NCBI GenBank assembly: GCA_018401875.1
Contig: JAGYJZ010000006.1
Coordinates: 62,001-126,000 of the forward strand
Length of the DNA stretch: 64,000 nucleotides
Reading direction: 5' to 3'
Origin: Salibacteraceae bacterium
GTDB taxonomy: Bacteria; Bacteroidota; Bacteroidia; Flavobacteriales_G; Salibacteraceae
Shown here: positions 48,849-59,283 of the stretch, piece after piece
Layout of the letters: each line of letters starts with the position of its first letter
Numbering within the stretch: position 1 is the first letter of the stretch
The notes under the pieces: model-generated
The model's input: the letters and a program-made list of their open reading frames with translations, nothing else
Databases searched by the model: none
Told to the model about the DNA's origin: nothing
Position numbers and translations under genes: made by a program

Positions 48849-49909
48849 AGAGTCATATTCCAACCGTGGGTATCAGGATCAATGCCCTTCTTTATGCGAA
48901 GAAGTTTTTGTCCGATTGAATTTGAGATCACACGGTGCGCATTGGATGGCAAATCGTAGGTTTTTCCTTCAAAGGTCAGTTTTTCAACTTGGGCTGTAGT
49001 TGCCGCAGTCCCAACTCCAAATAATTCCTTCAAGGTTCCTGATTGGATTGCTTCAATAACTTCTACTGCGCTCACTGGGCGTTCTTCCACTTTAAACCCT
49101 GCTTCTTTGGTCAATTCCAAAAAGCTTTTTCGGGTAATTCCTGGAAGTATGGTTGATTTTAGGGGTGGAGTAATGAGCGTGTCATCAATCACTACCATCA
49201 TATTCATCGTTCCCGCCTCTTCGAGGTATTTATGCTCTTTGGCGTCAGTCCAAATCAATTGGTCGATGCCTTGTTTTTGTGCCATCATTGCCGGATACAT
49301 AGCTGCACCATAGTTTCCTGCTGCTTTTGCAGAACCAACGCCACCCAGCGCTGCGCGCGTAAACTCAGTTTCAATTTTCAGGTGCAGAGGCTTCACATAA
49401 TACGGGCCCACCGGTGCGGTGATGATCATAAAAGTGTACGTTTCTGAAGGGCGCACGCCTAACATTGCATCGGTAGCAAACAGAAACGGCCTGATGTATA
49501 GCGCACTTTCAGAATTATTTGGCACCCAATTTCGGTCCAAGGCAATCAATTGGCGTAAACCACCTAGAAAGATCTCTTTAGGCACTTCAGGCATGCACAT
49601 TCTCACGGCAGAGGCGTTCATGCGCTTCCAGTTTTCTTCAGGTCTAAAAATCAGGATGTCATTGCTTTCACTCTTGAATGCCTTTAAGCCTTCAAAGATC
49701 GATTGGCCGTAATGGATCATCGATGTAGCGGGTGATAAGCTAATGTCGCCAAAAGGTTGGATGCTCGCCCTTGACCAAGCACCGTTTTCGTATTTCGCGA
49801 TCAACATGTGATCGGCAAATACTTTTCCGAAAGGAAGGTTGTCAAAGTCTACTTGACTTAGTCTTGATTGTGAAGTGGGAGTGATTTCTATATCAAGGGT
49901 ATCAATCAT
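48845..49909 (-). CDS. ilvE: Branched-chain amino acid aminotransferase
   Basis: MIHYGQSIFEGLKAFKSESNDILIFRPEENWKRMNASAVRMCMPEVP, YYVKPLHLKIETEFTRAALGGVGSAKAAGNYGAAMYP, EEAGTMNMMVVID. Confidence 0.96.
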   Translation of the reverse strand: MIDTLDIEITPTSQSRLSQVDFDNLPFGKVFADHMLIAKYENGAWSRASIQPFGDISLSPATSMIHYGQSIFEGLKAFKSESNDILIFRPEENWKRMNASAVRMCMPEVPKEIFLGGLRQLIALDRNWVPNNSESALYIRPFLFATDAMLGVRPSETYTFMIITAPVGPYYVKPLHLKIETEFTRAALGGVGSAKAAGNYGAAMYPAMMAQKQGIDQLIWTDAKEHKYLEEAGTMNMMVVIDDTLITPPLKSTILPGITRKSFLELTKEAGFKVEERPVSAVEVIEAIQSGTLKELFGVGTAATTAQVEKLTFEGKTYDLPSNAHRVISNSIGQKLLRIKKGIDPDTHGWNMTL

Positions 49910-50001
49910 GATAATTTATTGCTTTAAAGTTGTGACGAAAGTACGTCTTAAACATTGTAAAAATTTTAGACTGCCCGAGATAATCGCTTAATTTTCGACA
50001 G

Positions 50002-50769
50002 TTATATCTGCTCGATCGATTGATTTTGCAACCAACCTGAATTTCCATCGTCCAATCGAATTCTTGTCCAATCGCCTTCTGTGGCTAGTATTTCAACCTT
50101 TAATCCTTCATGAATCACGAATTGATCAGTAGCATTTATTCCAGGTTCGCTCTTCACAGTGATGCTTGGTGCGAACACGATGGCTTGCTTCGTATTCAAT
50201 TGATTGAAAGCAGAATTGGTTAAAAGTAGGGTTGCAATAGCAATACTGATCACAATGATGCCACCGATAAGCCCGAGCTGTTTCATCTTGCGGTTGTTAG
50301 ATGCTGAAAACAATGTGAACAAAGACGCTGACAAAAAAAGCAATGCAATGAAAATGATGGACCATGTGGTCACTGAAAAAGCAAAAACCAACGCATTCCA
50401 CCAATCCGCTAAAAAGACATTTTCAACGGGCGTTATTTTATCTGAAATGTAAGTGTTGGCTATCGAAAGGTTATACCGAGCGTCTTCATCGTCAGGAGCA
50501 ATTTTTAATGCCCGCTCGAAGTAGAGAATGGCTTCAGGGATTTGTCCTTGTTTGAAATAGGTGTTTCCGAGGTTGTAGAATAGCTCAGACGAAACCATTC
50601 CGTTCTGAACAATCTCGCTGTAAAGCACTTTTGCTGAATCATATTCGCCCGCTTTGTAGGCTTGGTTCGCTTCATCATAAAGGTTTTCGTAAAAACCCTC
50701 AGAAGCAGAAACGGTGTACTCCAATGCCACCAGCGCAAAAAGCAATATGATCAACGGTTTAAAGTTCAT
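50002..50769 (-). CDS. batE: BatE-like TPR plus SH3-like domain protein
   Basis: TPR repeats (LFYNLGNTYFKQGQIPEAILYFERALKIAPDDEDARYNL), TM pair, C-terminal SH3-like TEGDWTRIRLDDGNSGWLQ; operon position. Confidence 0.85.
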   Translation of the reverse strand: MNFKPLIILLFALVALEYTVSASEGFYENLYDEANQAYKAGEYDSAKVLYSEIVQNGMVSSELFYNLGNTYFKQGQIPEAILYFERALKIAPDDEDARYNLSIANTYISDKITPVENVFLADWWNALVFAFSVTTWSIIFIALLFLSASLFTLFSASNNRKMKQLGLIGGIIVISIAIATLLLTNSAFNQLNTKQAIVFAPSITVKSEPGINATDQFVIHEGLKVEILATEGDWTRIRLDDGNSGWLQNQSIEQI

Positions 50770-52549
50770 CTTCCAATGCTTCGATGATTTGTTTGCTCGC
50801 AGCGAGCATTTCTTCTTTTCCGCGCACTACACCTGGTGCAAAACGCACCATTTCGCATTCGTCTAGCGCTTTCTTCAACTTATCTTGCGTGTGTTGAGCG
50901 ATTCCTCTTGCGCGCAATGCTTCTTCAATTTTTTCACGATTCAGCTCAGAAATGGGGATGACCAATTTATCAGAGATGTATCCAAAAAGCGCCAACGAAA
51001 TAGCGTTGTAGAAGGGTTCGTTTTCAGCGCCTATCAACTTCGTAGCCTTTACGAGGTGTTTTTTCGCAATTCCTGCAGCGCGCTTGCTTTTCATCCCTTT
51101 GATATCTGAATTCTGGGTTCTGAAAAAACCAAGTAGAAAAATAGACGCACCCATGCCCACAAATGGCAACGTTGACAGTGCGTAGAAGAGGGGAGACCGG
51201 TAAAATCCACCTTCTTTTCGCTTTAAGTTGGGATCTTCGGTTTTAATATAGCGGATGTCTTTGCCGATGATCTGCACATCTTCCTTTTTCGGGGCAATAT
51301 ATGCTGCGCCATTTTCAGTCATACTACCTGATGCTGACATGACTTGAAAGGTCAAAGGATCAGAAGTCAGTTTTTTATACGATTCTGACGCTGGGTCGAA
51401 ATAGGAAAAAGTAATGGGCTTTAATTTAAATTCTCCTGCATATCGAGGAATAAGCACATATTCAAATGATCGTGTTCCTCGCGTGCCGACCGCTGTGACA
51501 CTGATGTTTTGCTTGGTTTTTGGGTCGTAGGTCTCAAAATCGCTTGGGAATTCGATTTTTGGTAAGGTAATCAACTCTAAGTTTCCTTTTCCTGAAATTT
51601 CAACGCTGAGGTTGATGGCTTCGTTCACTCCAATTTCTGTTCTGTCAACGCTGGTTTTTAAACTGAACTCGCCAACAGCACCAATAAAATCAGCAGGCTG
51701 ATTGTTGAGTGGAAGCCGTGAAACTTGGATCTTTTCTTCGTTGCTTTTGACATCTAACTTCACATCTCTGAAACTTCCGAAAAATTGATCAAACATGCTT
51801 CTGCGCCTTTGCTTGTCTTGAACGCGGATAACCATCTCCATGTCCAATGACGGGATCAATAACTCGCCTGATTTCTGCGGAGTAAGCACCACTTTTTTCA
51901 TGGTGGCAACGGTGTATTGTTTTCCATTGACGGTTTCGTTTACCAAACTGGCGGATGGATCTACTTCTAATTCTTGAGCGTAAAAGCCATTGAATACAGG
52001 CCGCGATGATGCATAGTTGACAATCTGAGTATTCATGTAAAGCAAGTAAGTGGCTATGATCTGCTCGCCCACAAAGGCCTTTTTCTTATCGACATAGAGT
52101 TTTAAAAACAGGTCTTCTTGAGCATCGGAAGCACCGGCAGTCGGTTGATTCTGTTGTCCTTTTTGTTGCTGAGATTGTGCACGTTGTCCTGATGGCAGCA
52201 CCTTGACGCTGATCGGCTGTGACTCGATCGTTTTTCCCTTCACCTTAATTGAGGCAGGGCCAATGTTGAATTCACCTTCGCTCATCGCTCTGAGAATGTA
52301 GCTGTAAGAAACGCTGCTCGAAAAATTGCCATTGATCCATTGCATGCTCGAAGATTTGTTGGGGCCACTCAACAATCCAAAATCTTCAAACGATGGCGGA
52401 GTAAAGTTTGATCCGTCACCTTCAATGTCAAAACTCACCTGGAAGTTTTCGCCAACATTTACTGTGCTGCGATTCACCTTAGAAGTAAGCGTTTGAGCAA
52501 CGACACCCAAGCTCATCAATACAAGCGCTATGATCGATAATGTTCTCAC
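50759..52549 (-). CDS. batD: BatD-like protein (oxygen tolerance)
   Basis: Signal peptide; SKVNRSTVNVGENFQVSFDIEGDGSNFTPPSFEDFGLLSGPNKSSSMQWINGNFSSSVSYSYILRA. Confidence 0.92.
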   Translation of the reverse strand: MRTLSIIALVLMSLGVVAQTLTSKVNRSTVNVGENFQVSFDIEGDGSNFTPPSFEDFGLLSGPNKSSSMQWINGNFSSSVSYSYILRAMSEGEFNIGPASIKVKGKTIESQPISVKVLPSGQRAQSQQQKGQQNQPTAGASDAQEDLFLKLYVDKKKAFVGEQIIATYLLYMNTQIVNYASSRPVFNGFYAQELEVDPSASLVNETVNGKQYTVATMKKVVLTPQKSGELLIPSLDMEMVIRVQDKQRRRSMFDQFFGSFRDVKLDVKSNEEKIQVSRLPLNNQPADFIGAVGEFSLKTSVDRTEIGVNEAINLSVEISGKGNLELITLPKIEFPSDFETYDPKTKQNISVTAVGTRGTRSFEYVLIPRYAGEFKLKPITFSYFDPASESYKKLTSDPLTFQVMSASGSMTENGAAYIAPKKEDVQIIGKDIRYIKTEDPNLKRKEGGFYRSPLFYALSTLPFVGMGASIFLLGFFRTQNSDIKGMKSKRAAGIAKKHLVKATKLIGAENEPFYNAISLALFGYISDKLVIPISELNREKIEEALRARGIAQHTQDKLKKALDECEMVRFAPGVVRGKEEMLAASKQIIEALEDEL

Positions 52550-53307
52550 CAGTCTTTGTCGATGTTTTTCGTTTTTGCTTGTTGCTTGCGCATTTTCATT
52601 TGCAGCATTTGGTCTTCATTTTTTGCCGCTTCCAACATTTGCTCTGCTTCCCGAGGTGATAATTCGATTGGCTTTGGCTGCGCTGGTTGTTGTTCTTCCT
52701 TTTTCTCGTCTGATTGATCTTTGTTCTGCTGCTCTTGTTTGTCTTTCTGCTCTTCGTTTTCTTGCTTGTCTTGCTCCTCTTTGTTTTCGTTATCTCCGTT
52801 TTGATCCTTCTTATCCTGATTTTCCTCTTTTTCTTGGTCTTTGTCTTGCTCCTGGTCTTTGTCTTGCTCTTCCTGATTCTGCTGTTGCTGCTTCATTTTT
52901 AATGCGTACGCCAAATTATAGCGAGTTTCGTCAGCCTTTGGATTTGCGCGAAGGGCGTTTTTGTAAGCATCAATAGCTTCATCAATCTTTTGATTTTGCA
53001 AATAGGTATTGCCAAGGTTGTGCAAGGCCTTCGCTTTTTTCACTTCGTCAGCACTGAATTCAGCCGCTTGTTGGAAATGCTTGATGGCACTTTCATAATC
53101 CTCTTTCCTGAAGTTGGTATTTCCCAAATTCAAATTACCCTCAAAAATATTCGGATCTCCAGAAAGTGCTTTCTGATAATACAACTGCGCTTGATCAAAG
53201 TCTCCATCCATGTATGACTGGTTTCCATGATACAACTGATTTTGGTGTTGTGCAATCACACTAAAACCAATGAGACTTAAGAGGTATGTTAAAACGATGA
53301 TTTTCAT
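52546..53307 (-). CDS. batC: BatC-like TPR protein with low-complexity Gln/Glu/Lys/Asp region
   Basis: TPR blocks (NLGNTNFRKEDYESAIKHFQQAAEFSADEVKKAKALHNLGNTYLQNQKIDEAIDAYKNAL) followed by charged tail. Confidence 0.88.
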   Translation of the reverse strand: MKIIVLTYLLSLIGFSVIAQHQNQLYHGNQSYMDGDFDQAQLYYQKALSGDPNIFEGNLNLGNTNFRKEDYESAIKHFQQAAEFSADEVKKAKALHNLGNTYLQNQKIDEAIDAYKNALRANPKADETRYNLAYALKMKQQQQNQEEQDKDQEQDKDQEKEENQDKKDQNGDNENKEEQDKQENEEQKDKQEQQNKDQSDEKKEEQQPAQPKPIELSPREAEQMLEAAKNEDQMLQMKMRKQQAKTKNIDKDW

Positions 53308-53312
53308 TTTCA

Positions 53313-54338
53313 CTACGAAGCAAACAGTTTTTCCCACCACCGTGTTTTCGTGTTGGGAATTATTAACTCGATAATTAGAAGAATTAACGCTGGAAGCAAT
53401 AAATACTGAAAACGATCTTCGTAATCGGTGTAAATCTTCGTCCCAATTTCAACTTTTTCCATGCGTTCTACTTCATCAAAAATGTACGACATGCCGCTTT
53501 CAGCATTTGTGGCGCGAATAAAAATTCCACCCGTAACGGAAGCCAATTCAGCCAACATCTCCTCGTTGAGTTTTGTGACAACCGTGTTGCCTTCTTGATT
53601 TTGCTTGAAACCTAAGCGCTGACCGCGTGCGTAAATAGGAATCGGAGCACCTTCTGCTGACCCCATTCCTATGCTGTGAACCACCACTCCCTTTGAGGCT
53701 GCCTCTTCAGCCATCGAGATGCTCGCTTCTTCGTGGTTTTCGCCATCTGAAATGACAATGATCGATTTGGAGGTAGGGCTGTCAAAATCGAATGATTTTA
53801 AACACAGGGCGATCGCGTTTCCGATGTCTGTTCCTTGGGTGGCAATTAAATCGGGTTGGATGTTGCTCAGGAAAAGTTTGGCGGCAGAATAGTCGGTTGT
53901 AATTGGCAATTGCACGAAGGCTTCACCGGCAAACACCACAATACCAGCGCGATCTGATTTCAAGTACGTCAGCAATTCTTGTAAACTTCTCTTCGCCCGC
54001 TCGAGTCGATTGGGCGAGAGATCTTCTGCATTCATACTGTTTGAAATATCCAATGCGATCATCAGGTCAACGCCCTTGCGCTTTACTTCTTCTGTCTTTG
54101 AACCCAACTGCGGATTTGCAATGCCAATAATGAACGCTATAAGTGCCAAACTGTACACCGACAACTTGAGCCAGATTTTGGCCTTGCTGGCCAGGGGCAT
54201 GATTCGCTGTTGGATGTTCTCATCAATCGATGCACCCAGCTTTTTATTTCTTCTGCGGTGCCAAAACAGTTGACCAAGCCATAGCAAAGGCACAATCAGT
54301 AAGAGATAGAGCATGTATGGATGTTCAAACCTAAACAT
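53313..54338 (-). CDS. batB: BatB-like VWA protein
   Basis: VDLMIALDISNSMNAEDLSPNRLERAKRSLQELL (MIDAS DxSxS), TM at both ends. Confidence 0.93.
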   Translation of the reverse strand: MFRFEHPYMLYLLLIVPLLWLGQLFWHRRRNKKLGASIDENIQQRIMPLASKAKIWLKLSVYSLALIAFIIGIANPQLGSKTEEVKRKGVDLMIALDISNSMNAEDLSPNRLERAKRSLQELLTYLKSDRAGIVVFAGEAFVQLPITTDYSAAKLFLSNIQPDLIATQGTDIGNAIALCLKSFDFDSPTSKSIIVISDGENHEEASISMAEEAASKGVVVHSIGMGSAEGAPIPIYARGQRLGFKQNQEGNTVVTKLNEEMLAELASVTGGIFIRATNAESGMSYIFDEVERMEKVEIGTKIYTDYEDRFQYLLLPALILLIIELIIPNTKTRWWEKLFAS

Positions 54339-55332
54339 GGGTTGTCATACTTTTAAAGAGTGTTTTTCTCAAGATCAATTCAGTCATCAACAACCCTAAC
54401 GCCAACAACGCGAGTGGGAAGAATTCTTCGTATTTCTTTTCGTATTGGGTTTCTTCGATCACCGTTTTCTCCATCTGATCGATTTCGGCATAAATTGATT
54501 CCAAAGAGGCGTTATCCGTTGCTCTGAAGTATTTACCATTCGTGAGTTCAGCGATGCTGGTCAATGTTTTTTCGTCAATATTGACGTCCATATTCTGATA
54601 CCTAATGCGGCCAAACATGTCTTGCACAGGCATCGGAGCTTGGCCTTTGGTGCCAACGCCAATGGTGTAAACTTTTACCCCAAACGTTGCCGCAATTTCA
54701 GCTGCCGTAAGCGGTGGAATCGAGCCCATGTTGCTTTCTCCGTCCGTCAATAGTATCACCACTTTGCTCTTGGCTGTGGATTCTTTCAAGCGATTCACAG
54801 CGTTGGCCAATCCCATTCCAATGGCCGTTCCATCGGTCACCATCCCGTTTTCGAGTTGCTCAAAGAGATTGATGAGTTTGTCGTGATCGGTGGTTAAAGG
54901 ACATTGCGTAAAACTTTCTCCGCTGTAAACGACCAACCCGATGCGGTCCTCGTTGCGGTTTTTGATGAATTCTATCGCCACTTCTTTAGCGGCTTCAAGT
55001 CGGTTGGGTTCAAAATCGCGGGCGAGCATGCTGCTCGAAATATCAAAGGCGATAACGATATCAATTCCCTCTGTTTTTACGTCTTGCCAGCTGCTGCTCG
55101 ATTGTGGCCGAGCCAGTGCCACGATGATGGCTGAAATGGCCAACAACCGCAGTGCAAAAAGCATGTGATGCAGCTTTGATTTCCAACCGGTTTTTCCCTT
55201 GAAAAACTGGGCGGTCGAATACCCCACCACGGCCTGTCGCTTCCAATACTTTAGCACGTACCAGAGCACCAGTAAAGGAATGACAACCAATGCACATAAA
55301 AAATTGATATGTGCAAATTCCCAATCAGCCAT
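54331..55332 (-). CDS. batA: BatA-like VWA protein
   Basis: IDIVIAFDISSSMLARDFEPNRLEAAKEVAIEFI, ILLTDGESNMGSI. Confidence 0.94.
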   Translation of the reverse strand: MADWEFAHINFLCALVVIPLLVLWYVLKYWKRQAVVGYSTAQFFKGKTGWKSKLHHMLFALRLLAISAIIVALARPQSSSSWQDVKTEGIDIVIAFDISSSMLARDFEPNRLEAAKEVAIEFIKNRNEDRIGLVVYSGESFTQCPLTTDHDKLINLFEQLENGMVTDGTAIGMGLANAVNRLKESTAKSKVVILLTDGESNMGSIPPLTAAEIAATFGVKVYTIGVGTKGQAPMPVQDMFGRIRYQNMDVNIDEKTLTSIAELTNGKYFRATDNASLESIYAEIDQMEKTVIEETQYEKKYEEFFPLALLALGLLMTELILRKTLFKSMTTHV

Positions 55333-56269
55333 GGTGATTTTCTGTTGTCTGATTTTGCTGCGATGATGTTACTTCTACGAAACGCTTAACGATCGAAAAA
55401 TTGAGTTCATTCTCACTACCAACTGGACTTTCCTTAGCGAATTTCACCAAATCGGAAAGAAAGAGCAGCTGTTTCACTTTTCCGATTTGCTCTACTGAAA
55501 TTTCTGGATTATGGCGCAGCGATCGTATGATTTCGTCAGTGGTTTGTTCTAAGGCTGGAATGAAAAAATGAAACTCGATGTACTCCCTCAGAATGTAACT
55601 CAGCTTTGAGTAGTATGCCTTTATTTTTCCTGCTTGCCATAGTTTTTCTTCGTGCAGCTTATCCAGCCTTTCCAGCGCTGTTTCAAACGCAGGTTTGGTA
55701 GGAACAACAATTTCTTTTTCCGGCTTTGGCTTTTTCTGCGATAATTTGAATACCACAAACGTGATCAAAGCGATGAGTGCGATTGCAATGGCAATCCAAG
55801 TCCAGTTTTCCTGCAGCCATTCTTTCAACGAGAATGGCACTTCCTCAATTTCCATAATGTCGATGATGCCTTTGGCGGTGTCTATATCGATGGTTTGCAC
55901 GGCAATTAAAAATGGGTTTGACGCGATGGTGTCGCCATTGATGATTCCAATGCGCGGTGAAATAGGGAAGTAGCCCGAATCGAAACTTGTAATGGTAAAC
56001 GACTGCTTGAGAATGCGCTGCTCGAGTTGGGTGCCTTCAAAACTTGTGTCAATTATACTTCGTTCGAGCACTTCAATCTGGGTAATCAATGTGTCTTCGA
56101 TCAGCGGTAAGATCATGGTGTCACTGGCAGCGCCCTTCATCACCACCGTCATGGTCATTTGCTCACCAATCAGCATGCTTTCTCGATCGGTGCTAATTTC
56201 CAGCGACCGCTCTTGCGCACGACTTGCGAATTGAACGCACAACAAGGCTATGAGCACTATCCACCTCAT
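55325..56269 (-). CDS. Bat-operon membrane protein of unassigned family
   Basis: Signal peptide, central TM, position between DUF58 and batA. Confidence 0.8.
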   Translation of the reverse strand: MRWIVLIALLCVQFASRAQERSLEISTDRESMLIGEQMTMTVVMKGAASDTMILPLIEDTLITQIEVLERSIIDTSFEGTQLEQRILKQSFTITSFDSGYFPISPRIGIINGDTIASNPFLIAVQTIDIDTAKGIIDIMEIEEVPFSLKEWLQENWTWIAIAIALIALITFVVFKLSQKKPKPEKEIVVPTKPAFETALERLDKLHEEKLWQAGKIKAYYSKLSYILREYIEFHFFIPALEQTTDEIIRSLRHNPEISVEQIGKVKQLLFLSDLVKFAKESPVGSENELNFSIVKRFVEVTSSQQNQTTENHHG

Positions 56270-57141
56270 CGTTTTGATTCTCGTTTTTTAAACAGTTGCA
56301 TCAGCGGTTGCACATAGCTTCTGTTGGTGTATAAATGCGTATAATCGATTCCGCTCTTGCGCAATAATTCTTCTGTTTCGAGGATTTTTTTATCTCGATT
56401 TCGCTTGTAATTGGCGCGCACTTCTTTGTCAGAGGTATCTACCCAAAATGTTTGTCCTGATTCGTAGTCTTTGATCGGCACCAATCCTAAATCGGGGAGC
56501 GTTTCTTCGGCAATATCCTTGGTTAAAAGTGTAACAAAGTCGTGTTTGCGCTTCGCAATTCTTAGTGGCTTTTCGTAATCTGAATCCAGCATGTCGGAAA
56601 TCAAAAAGGCGATGCTCCGTTTTTTCGTCACGTTGTTAAAGAAACTCAGGGCTTCTTTGATGTTCGTGCCCGTGCTGATCGGCTCAAAATCGATTAATTC
56701 GCGGATTATTCGAAGAATATGGCTTTTGCCTTTTTTAGGAGGAATGTATTTTTCGATGCGGTCGCTGAATAGAATTACTCCAATTTTGTCGTTGTTCTGA
56801 ACGGCTGAAAACGCCAATACAGCCGCTACTTCGGTGATCATTTCACGCTTGAGCATCGACTTTGATCCAAAATTTTCTGACGCGCTCACATCCACGATGA
56901 GCATCATGGTGATCTCTCGTTCTTCCTCAAACACTTTAACGTACGGGTGGTTTAACCGTGCAGTCACGTTCCAATCGATGCTTCGAATGGGATCGCCAGG
57001 CATGTATTCGCGCACTTCGCTGAACGCCATACCGCGGCCTTTGAAGGCAGAATGGTATTCGCCCGAGAAGATTTGATTGCTCAATCCCCTCGTTTTTATT
57101 TCAATTTTCCGTACTCGTTTTAATAATTCTGAGGTTTCCAT
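56266..57141 (-). CDS. DUF58 domain-containing protein
   Basis: SGEYHSAFKGRGMAFSEVREYMPGDPIRSIDWNVTARLNHPYVKVFEEEREITMMLIVDVSAS. Confidence 0.96.
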   Translation of the reverse strand: METSELLKRVRKIEIKTRGLSNQIFSGEYHSAFKGRGMAFSEVREYMPGDPIRSIDWNVTARLNHPYVKVFEEEREITMMLIVDVSASENFGSKSMLKREMITEVAAVLAFSAVQNNDKIGVILFSDRIEKYIPPKKGKSHILRIIRELIDFEPISTGTNIKEALSFFNNVTKKRSIAFLISDMLDSDYEKPLRIAKRKHDFVTLLTKDIAEETLPDLGLVPIKDYESGQTFWVDTSDKEVRANYKRNRDKKILETEELLRKSGIDYTHLYTNRSYVQPLMQLFKKRESKR

Positions 57142-57199
57142 TACATCGCTTTGCGTTTAGATAAAAGTCTTTAGAGTAAAACTTGGTCTCATCGCGCGG

Positions 57200-58198
57200 T
57201 TATGGCACTTCTACTTTATTCAGAATTTCATCGATGATGTTTTCACTGGTAATGTTTTCTGCTTCTGCTTCGTAGGTCAATCCGATGCGGTGCCTCAACA
57301 CATCTTTGCAGATGGCGCGCACATCTTCAGGAATCACATATCCTCTGCGTTTGATAAAGGCATACGCCTTCGAAGCAAGGGCCAAGTTGATGCTCGCTCT
57401 TGGCGATCCACCAAAGTTGATCAAGTCTTTGAAGTGCGGCATGCCAAAATCTTCAGGCTTTCGTGTTGCGAATACAATGTCAACAATGTATTGCTCGATC
57501 TTTTCATCCATGTACACTTCACGCACCACTTGGCGAGCTTTTAAAATATCATCGGTGGAAAGCACTTTCTGAGGCATCGGAATTTCGGTTTGCGAAATGT
57601 TTTGTCGGATGATCAGTTTCTCTTCTTCCATTTTAGGATAATCGAGCACTACTTTCAGCATGAATCGGTCAACTTGCGCTTCGGGAAGGGGATATGTTCC
57701 TTCTTGCTCTACAGGGTTTTGTGTGGCCAACACCAAGAAGGGTTTGGGAAGTGCAAATGTTTCGTCACCGATGGTCACTTGCTTTTCTTGCATGGCTTCG
57801 AGCAGTGCGCTCTGCACTTTTGCCGGTGCGCGGTTGATCTCGTCAGCCAACACGAAATTGGCAAACAACGGACCTTTTCTAACGGTGAATTCGTCTTTTT
57901 TTACTTGGTAAATCTGCGTACCGATGAGGTCGGCAGGCAAGAGGTCGGGGGTGAATTGAAGCCGACTAAAGTCGGCATGAATGGTAGAAGCCAATGATTT
58001 TATGGCCAGGGTTTTTGCCAATCCGGGAACACCTTCAAGCAAAATATGACCATTTGATAGCAGGCAAATAATCATGCGGTCGATCATGTATTTCTGCCCA
58101 ATGATGGCCTTGTCCATTTCGCGATTGATCAGCTCAATGAAGGCACTTTCCTTTTCAATCTTTTCGTTCAGCGCTCTGATATCAGTTGCAGTTTCCAT
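57200..58198 (-). CDS. moxR: MoxR-family AAA+ ATPase
   Basis: GHILLEGVPGLAKTLAIKSLA, GPLFANFVLADEINRAPAKVQSALLEAMQEKQVTIG, LATQNPVEQEGTYPLPEAQVDRFML. Confidence 0.97.
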   Translation of the reverse strand: METATDIRALNEKIEKESAFIELINREMDKAIIGQKYMIDRMIICLLSNGHILLEGVPGLAKTLAIKSLASTIHADFSRLQFTPDLLPADLIGTQIYQVKKDEFTVRKGPLFANFVLADEINRAPAKVQSALLEAMQEKQVTIGDETFALPKPFLVLATQNPVEQEGTYPLPEAQVDRFMLKVVLDYPKMEEEKLIIRQNISQTEIPMPQKVLSTDDILKARQVVREVYMDEKIEQYIVDIVFATRKPEDFGMPHFKDLINFGGSPRASINLALASKAYAFIKRRGYVIPEDVRAICKDVLRHRIGLTYEAEAENITSENIIDEILNKVEVP

Positions 58199-58380
58199 GT
58201 ATTTAGGTTTTCAACAATTTGTTTCATTTGAAGACACGCGAAAATGTTAATAAACGCGCCCGTTTGGAGTGCATCCGCTGTTAAACAATGTTAAGAACTA
58301 ATCATCGCTGAATGCCTTGATAAATCAGGGGTTCTATTATTTTTCGAGCCTCAAAATTTTGAAAAATTTAACGTTCAAAA

Positions 58381-58797
58381 ATGGCTGAAATTAAACGGAA
58401 CGACATGCTGCTTTCAGAGGTGATAAATCATGTGAAGGATTTTCATAATGCTTTCAATATCAAGAACAATGAATCGCCCACGGTGGAAGTGGATGAGAAG
58501 TCGGTGTTACTGCGTTATAAACTGATGCGCGAAGAGAATGAAGAATACCTCGAAGCAGCGCAAAATGGCGATTTGGTGGAAGTGGCCGATGCCCTTGGCG
58601 ATATGCTGTATATTTTGTGTGGAACGATTTTGAGCCACGGCATGCAGCATAAAATCGCAGAAGTATTTGAAGAAATCCAACGGAGCAACATGAGCAAGTT
58701 GGACAAAAACGGGCAGCCGATCTACCGTGAGGATGGAAAAGTGATGAAAAGCGACCTTTATTTTAAGCCGAACATTAAGGAAATTCTAACGCGATGA
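58381..58797 (+). CDS. MazG-like/PRA-PH-type nucleotide pyrophosphohydrolase
   Basis: LMREENEEYLEAAQNGDLVEVADALGDMLYILCGTILSHG (ExxE...ExxD pattern). Confidence 0.9.
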   Translation: MAEIKRNDMLLSEVINHVKDFHNAFNIKNNESPTVEVDEKSVLLRYKLMREENEEYLEAAQNGDLVEVADALGDMLYILCGTILSHGMQHKIAEVFEEIQRSNMSKLDKNGQPIYREDGKVMKSDLYFKPNIKEILTR

Positions 58798-59283
58798 AGG
58801 CATGGAATCGCGCAGGTGAAGCATTCTTAATGCAGTAACAGCGGCTTCGGTTCCTTTGTTGCCGTGTATTCCTCCGCTTCGGGCCCGCGACTGCTCTATG
58901 GTGTCGTCTGTGAGCACGCCAAAGATTACAGGCACGTTGTGTTTGATTGAAACGTCTTTAATGCCTTGCGATACGGCTTGGCATACATAGTCAAAGTGTG
59001 CAGTTTCTCCTCTGATCACCGAACCCAGGCAGATCACGGCATCGGCCTTGAATCGCTCAATCGCCCATTGTGCTCCGAGCGGAAGCTCAAAGCTACCGGG
59101 AACCTCAAAGGTTTTCATGTGGTGCGCAGGAACATCGGCATTAATGAGCAAATCCATCGCTCCGTCAAGCAAGCCGTCCGTAATTTCTTCGTTCCATTCG
59201 GCTTTTACAATAGCAATCTTCCATTTCTCATTCACCTTTGGCAGGTGCTGAAAATCAGAAAGATTTTTATTGATTGTTGCCAT
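58786..59283 (-). CDS. ribH: 6,7-dimethyl-8-ribityllumazine synthase
   Basis: IAIVKAEWNEEITDGLLDGA, VPGSFELPLGAQWAIE, ICLGSVIRGETAHFDYVC, VIFGVLTDDTIEQSRAR, GNKGTEAA. Confidence 0.97.
   Translation of the reverse strand: MATINKNLSDFQHLPKVNEKWKIAIVKAEWNEEITDGLLDGAMDLLINADVPAHHMKTFEVPGSFELPLGAQWAIERFKADAVICLGSVIRGETAHFDYVCQAVSQGIKDVSIKHNVPVIFGVLTDDTIEQSRARSGGIHGNKGTEAAVTALRMLHLRDSMPSSR

Noticed and set aside
52714-52902. ORF of almost pure Leu/Phe/Val/Ile (LLLFVFLLFVFLL...)
   Set aside because: Antisense of the Gln/Glu/Lys/Asp low-complexity tract of BatC; hydrophobicity is a codon-complement artefact.
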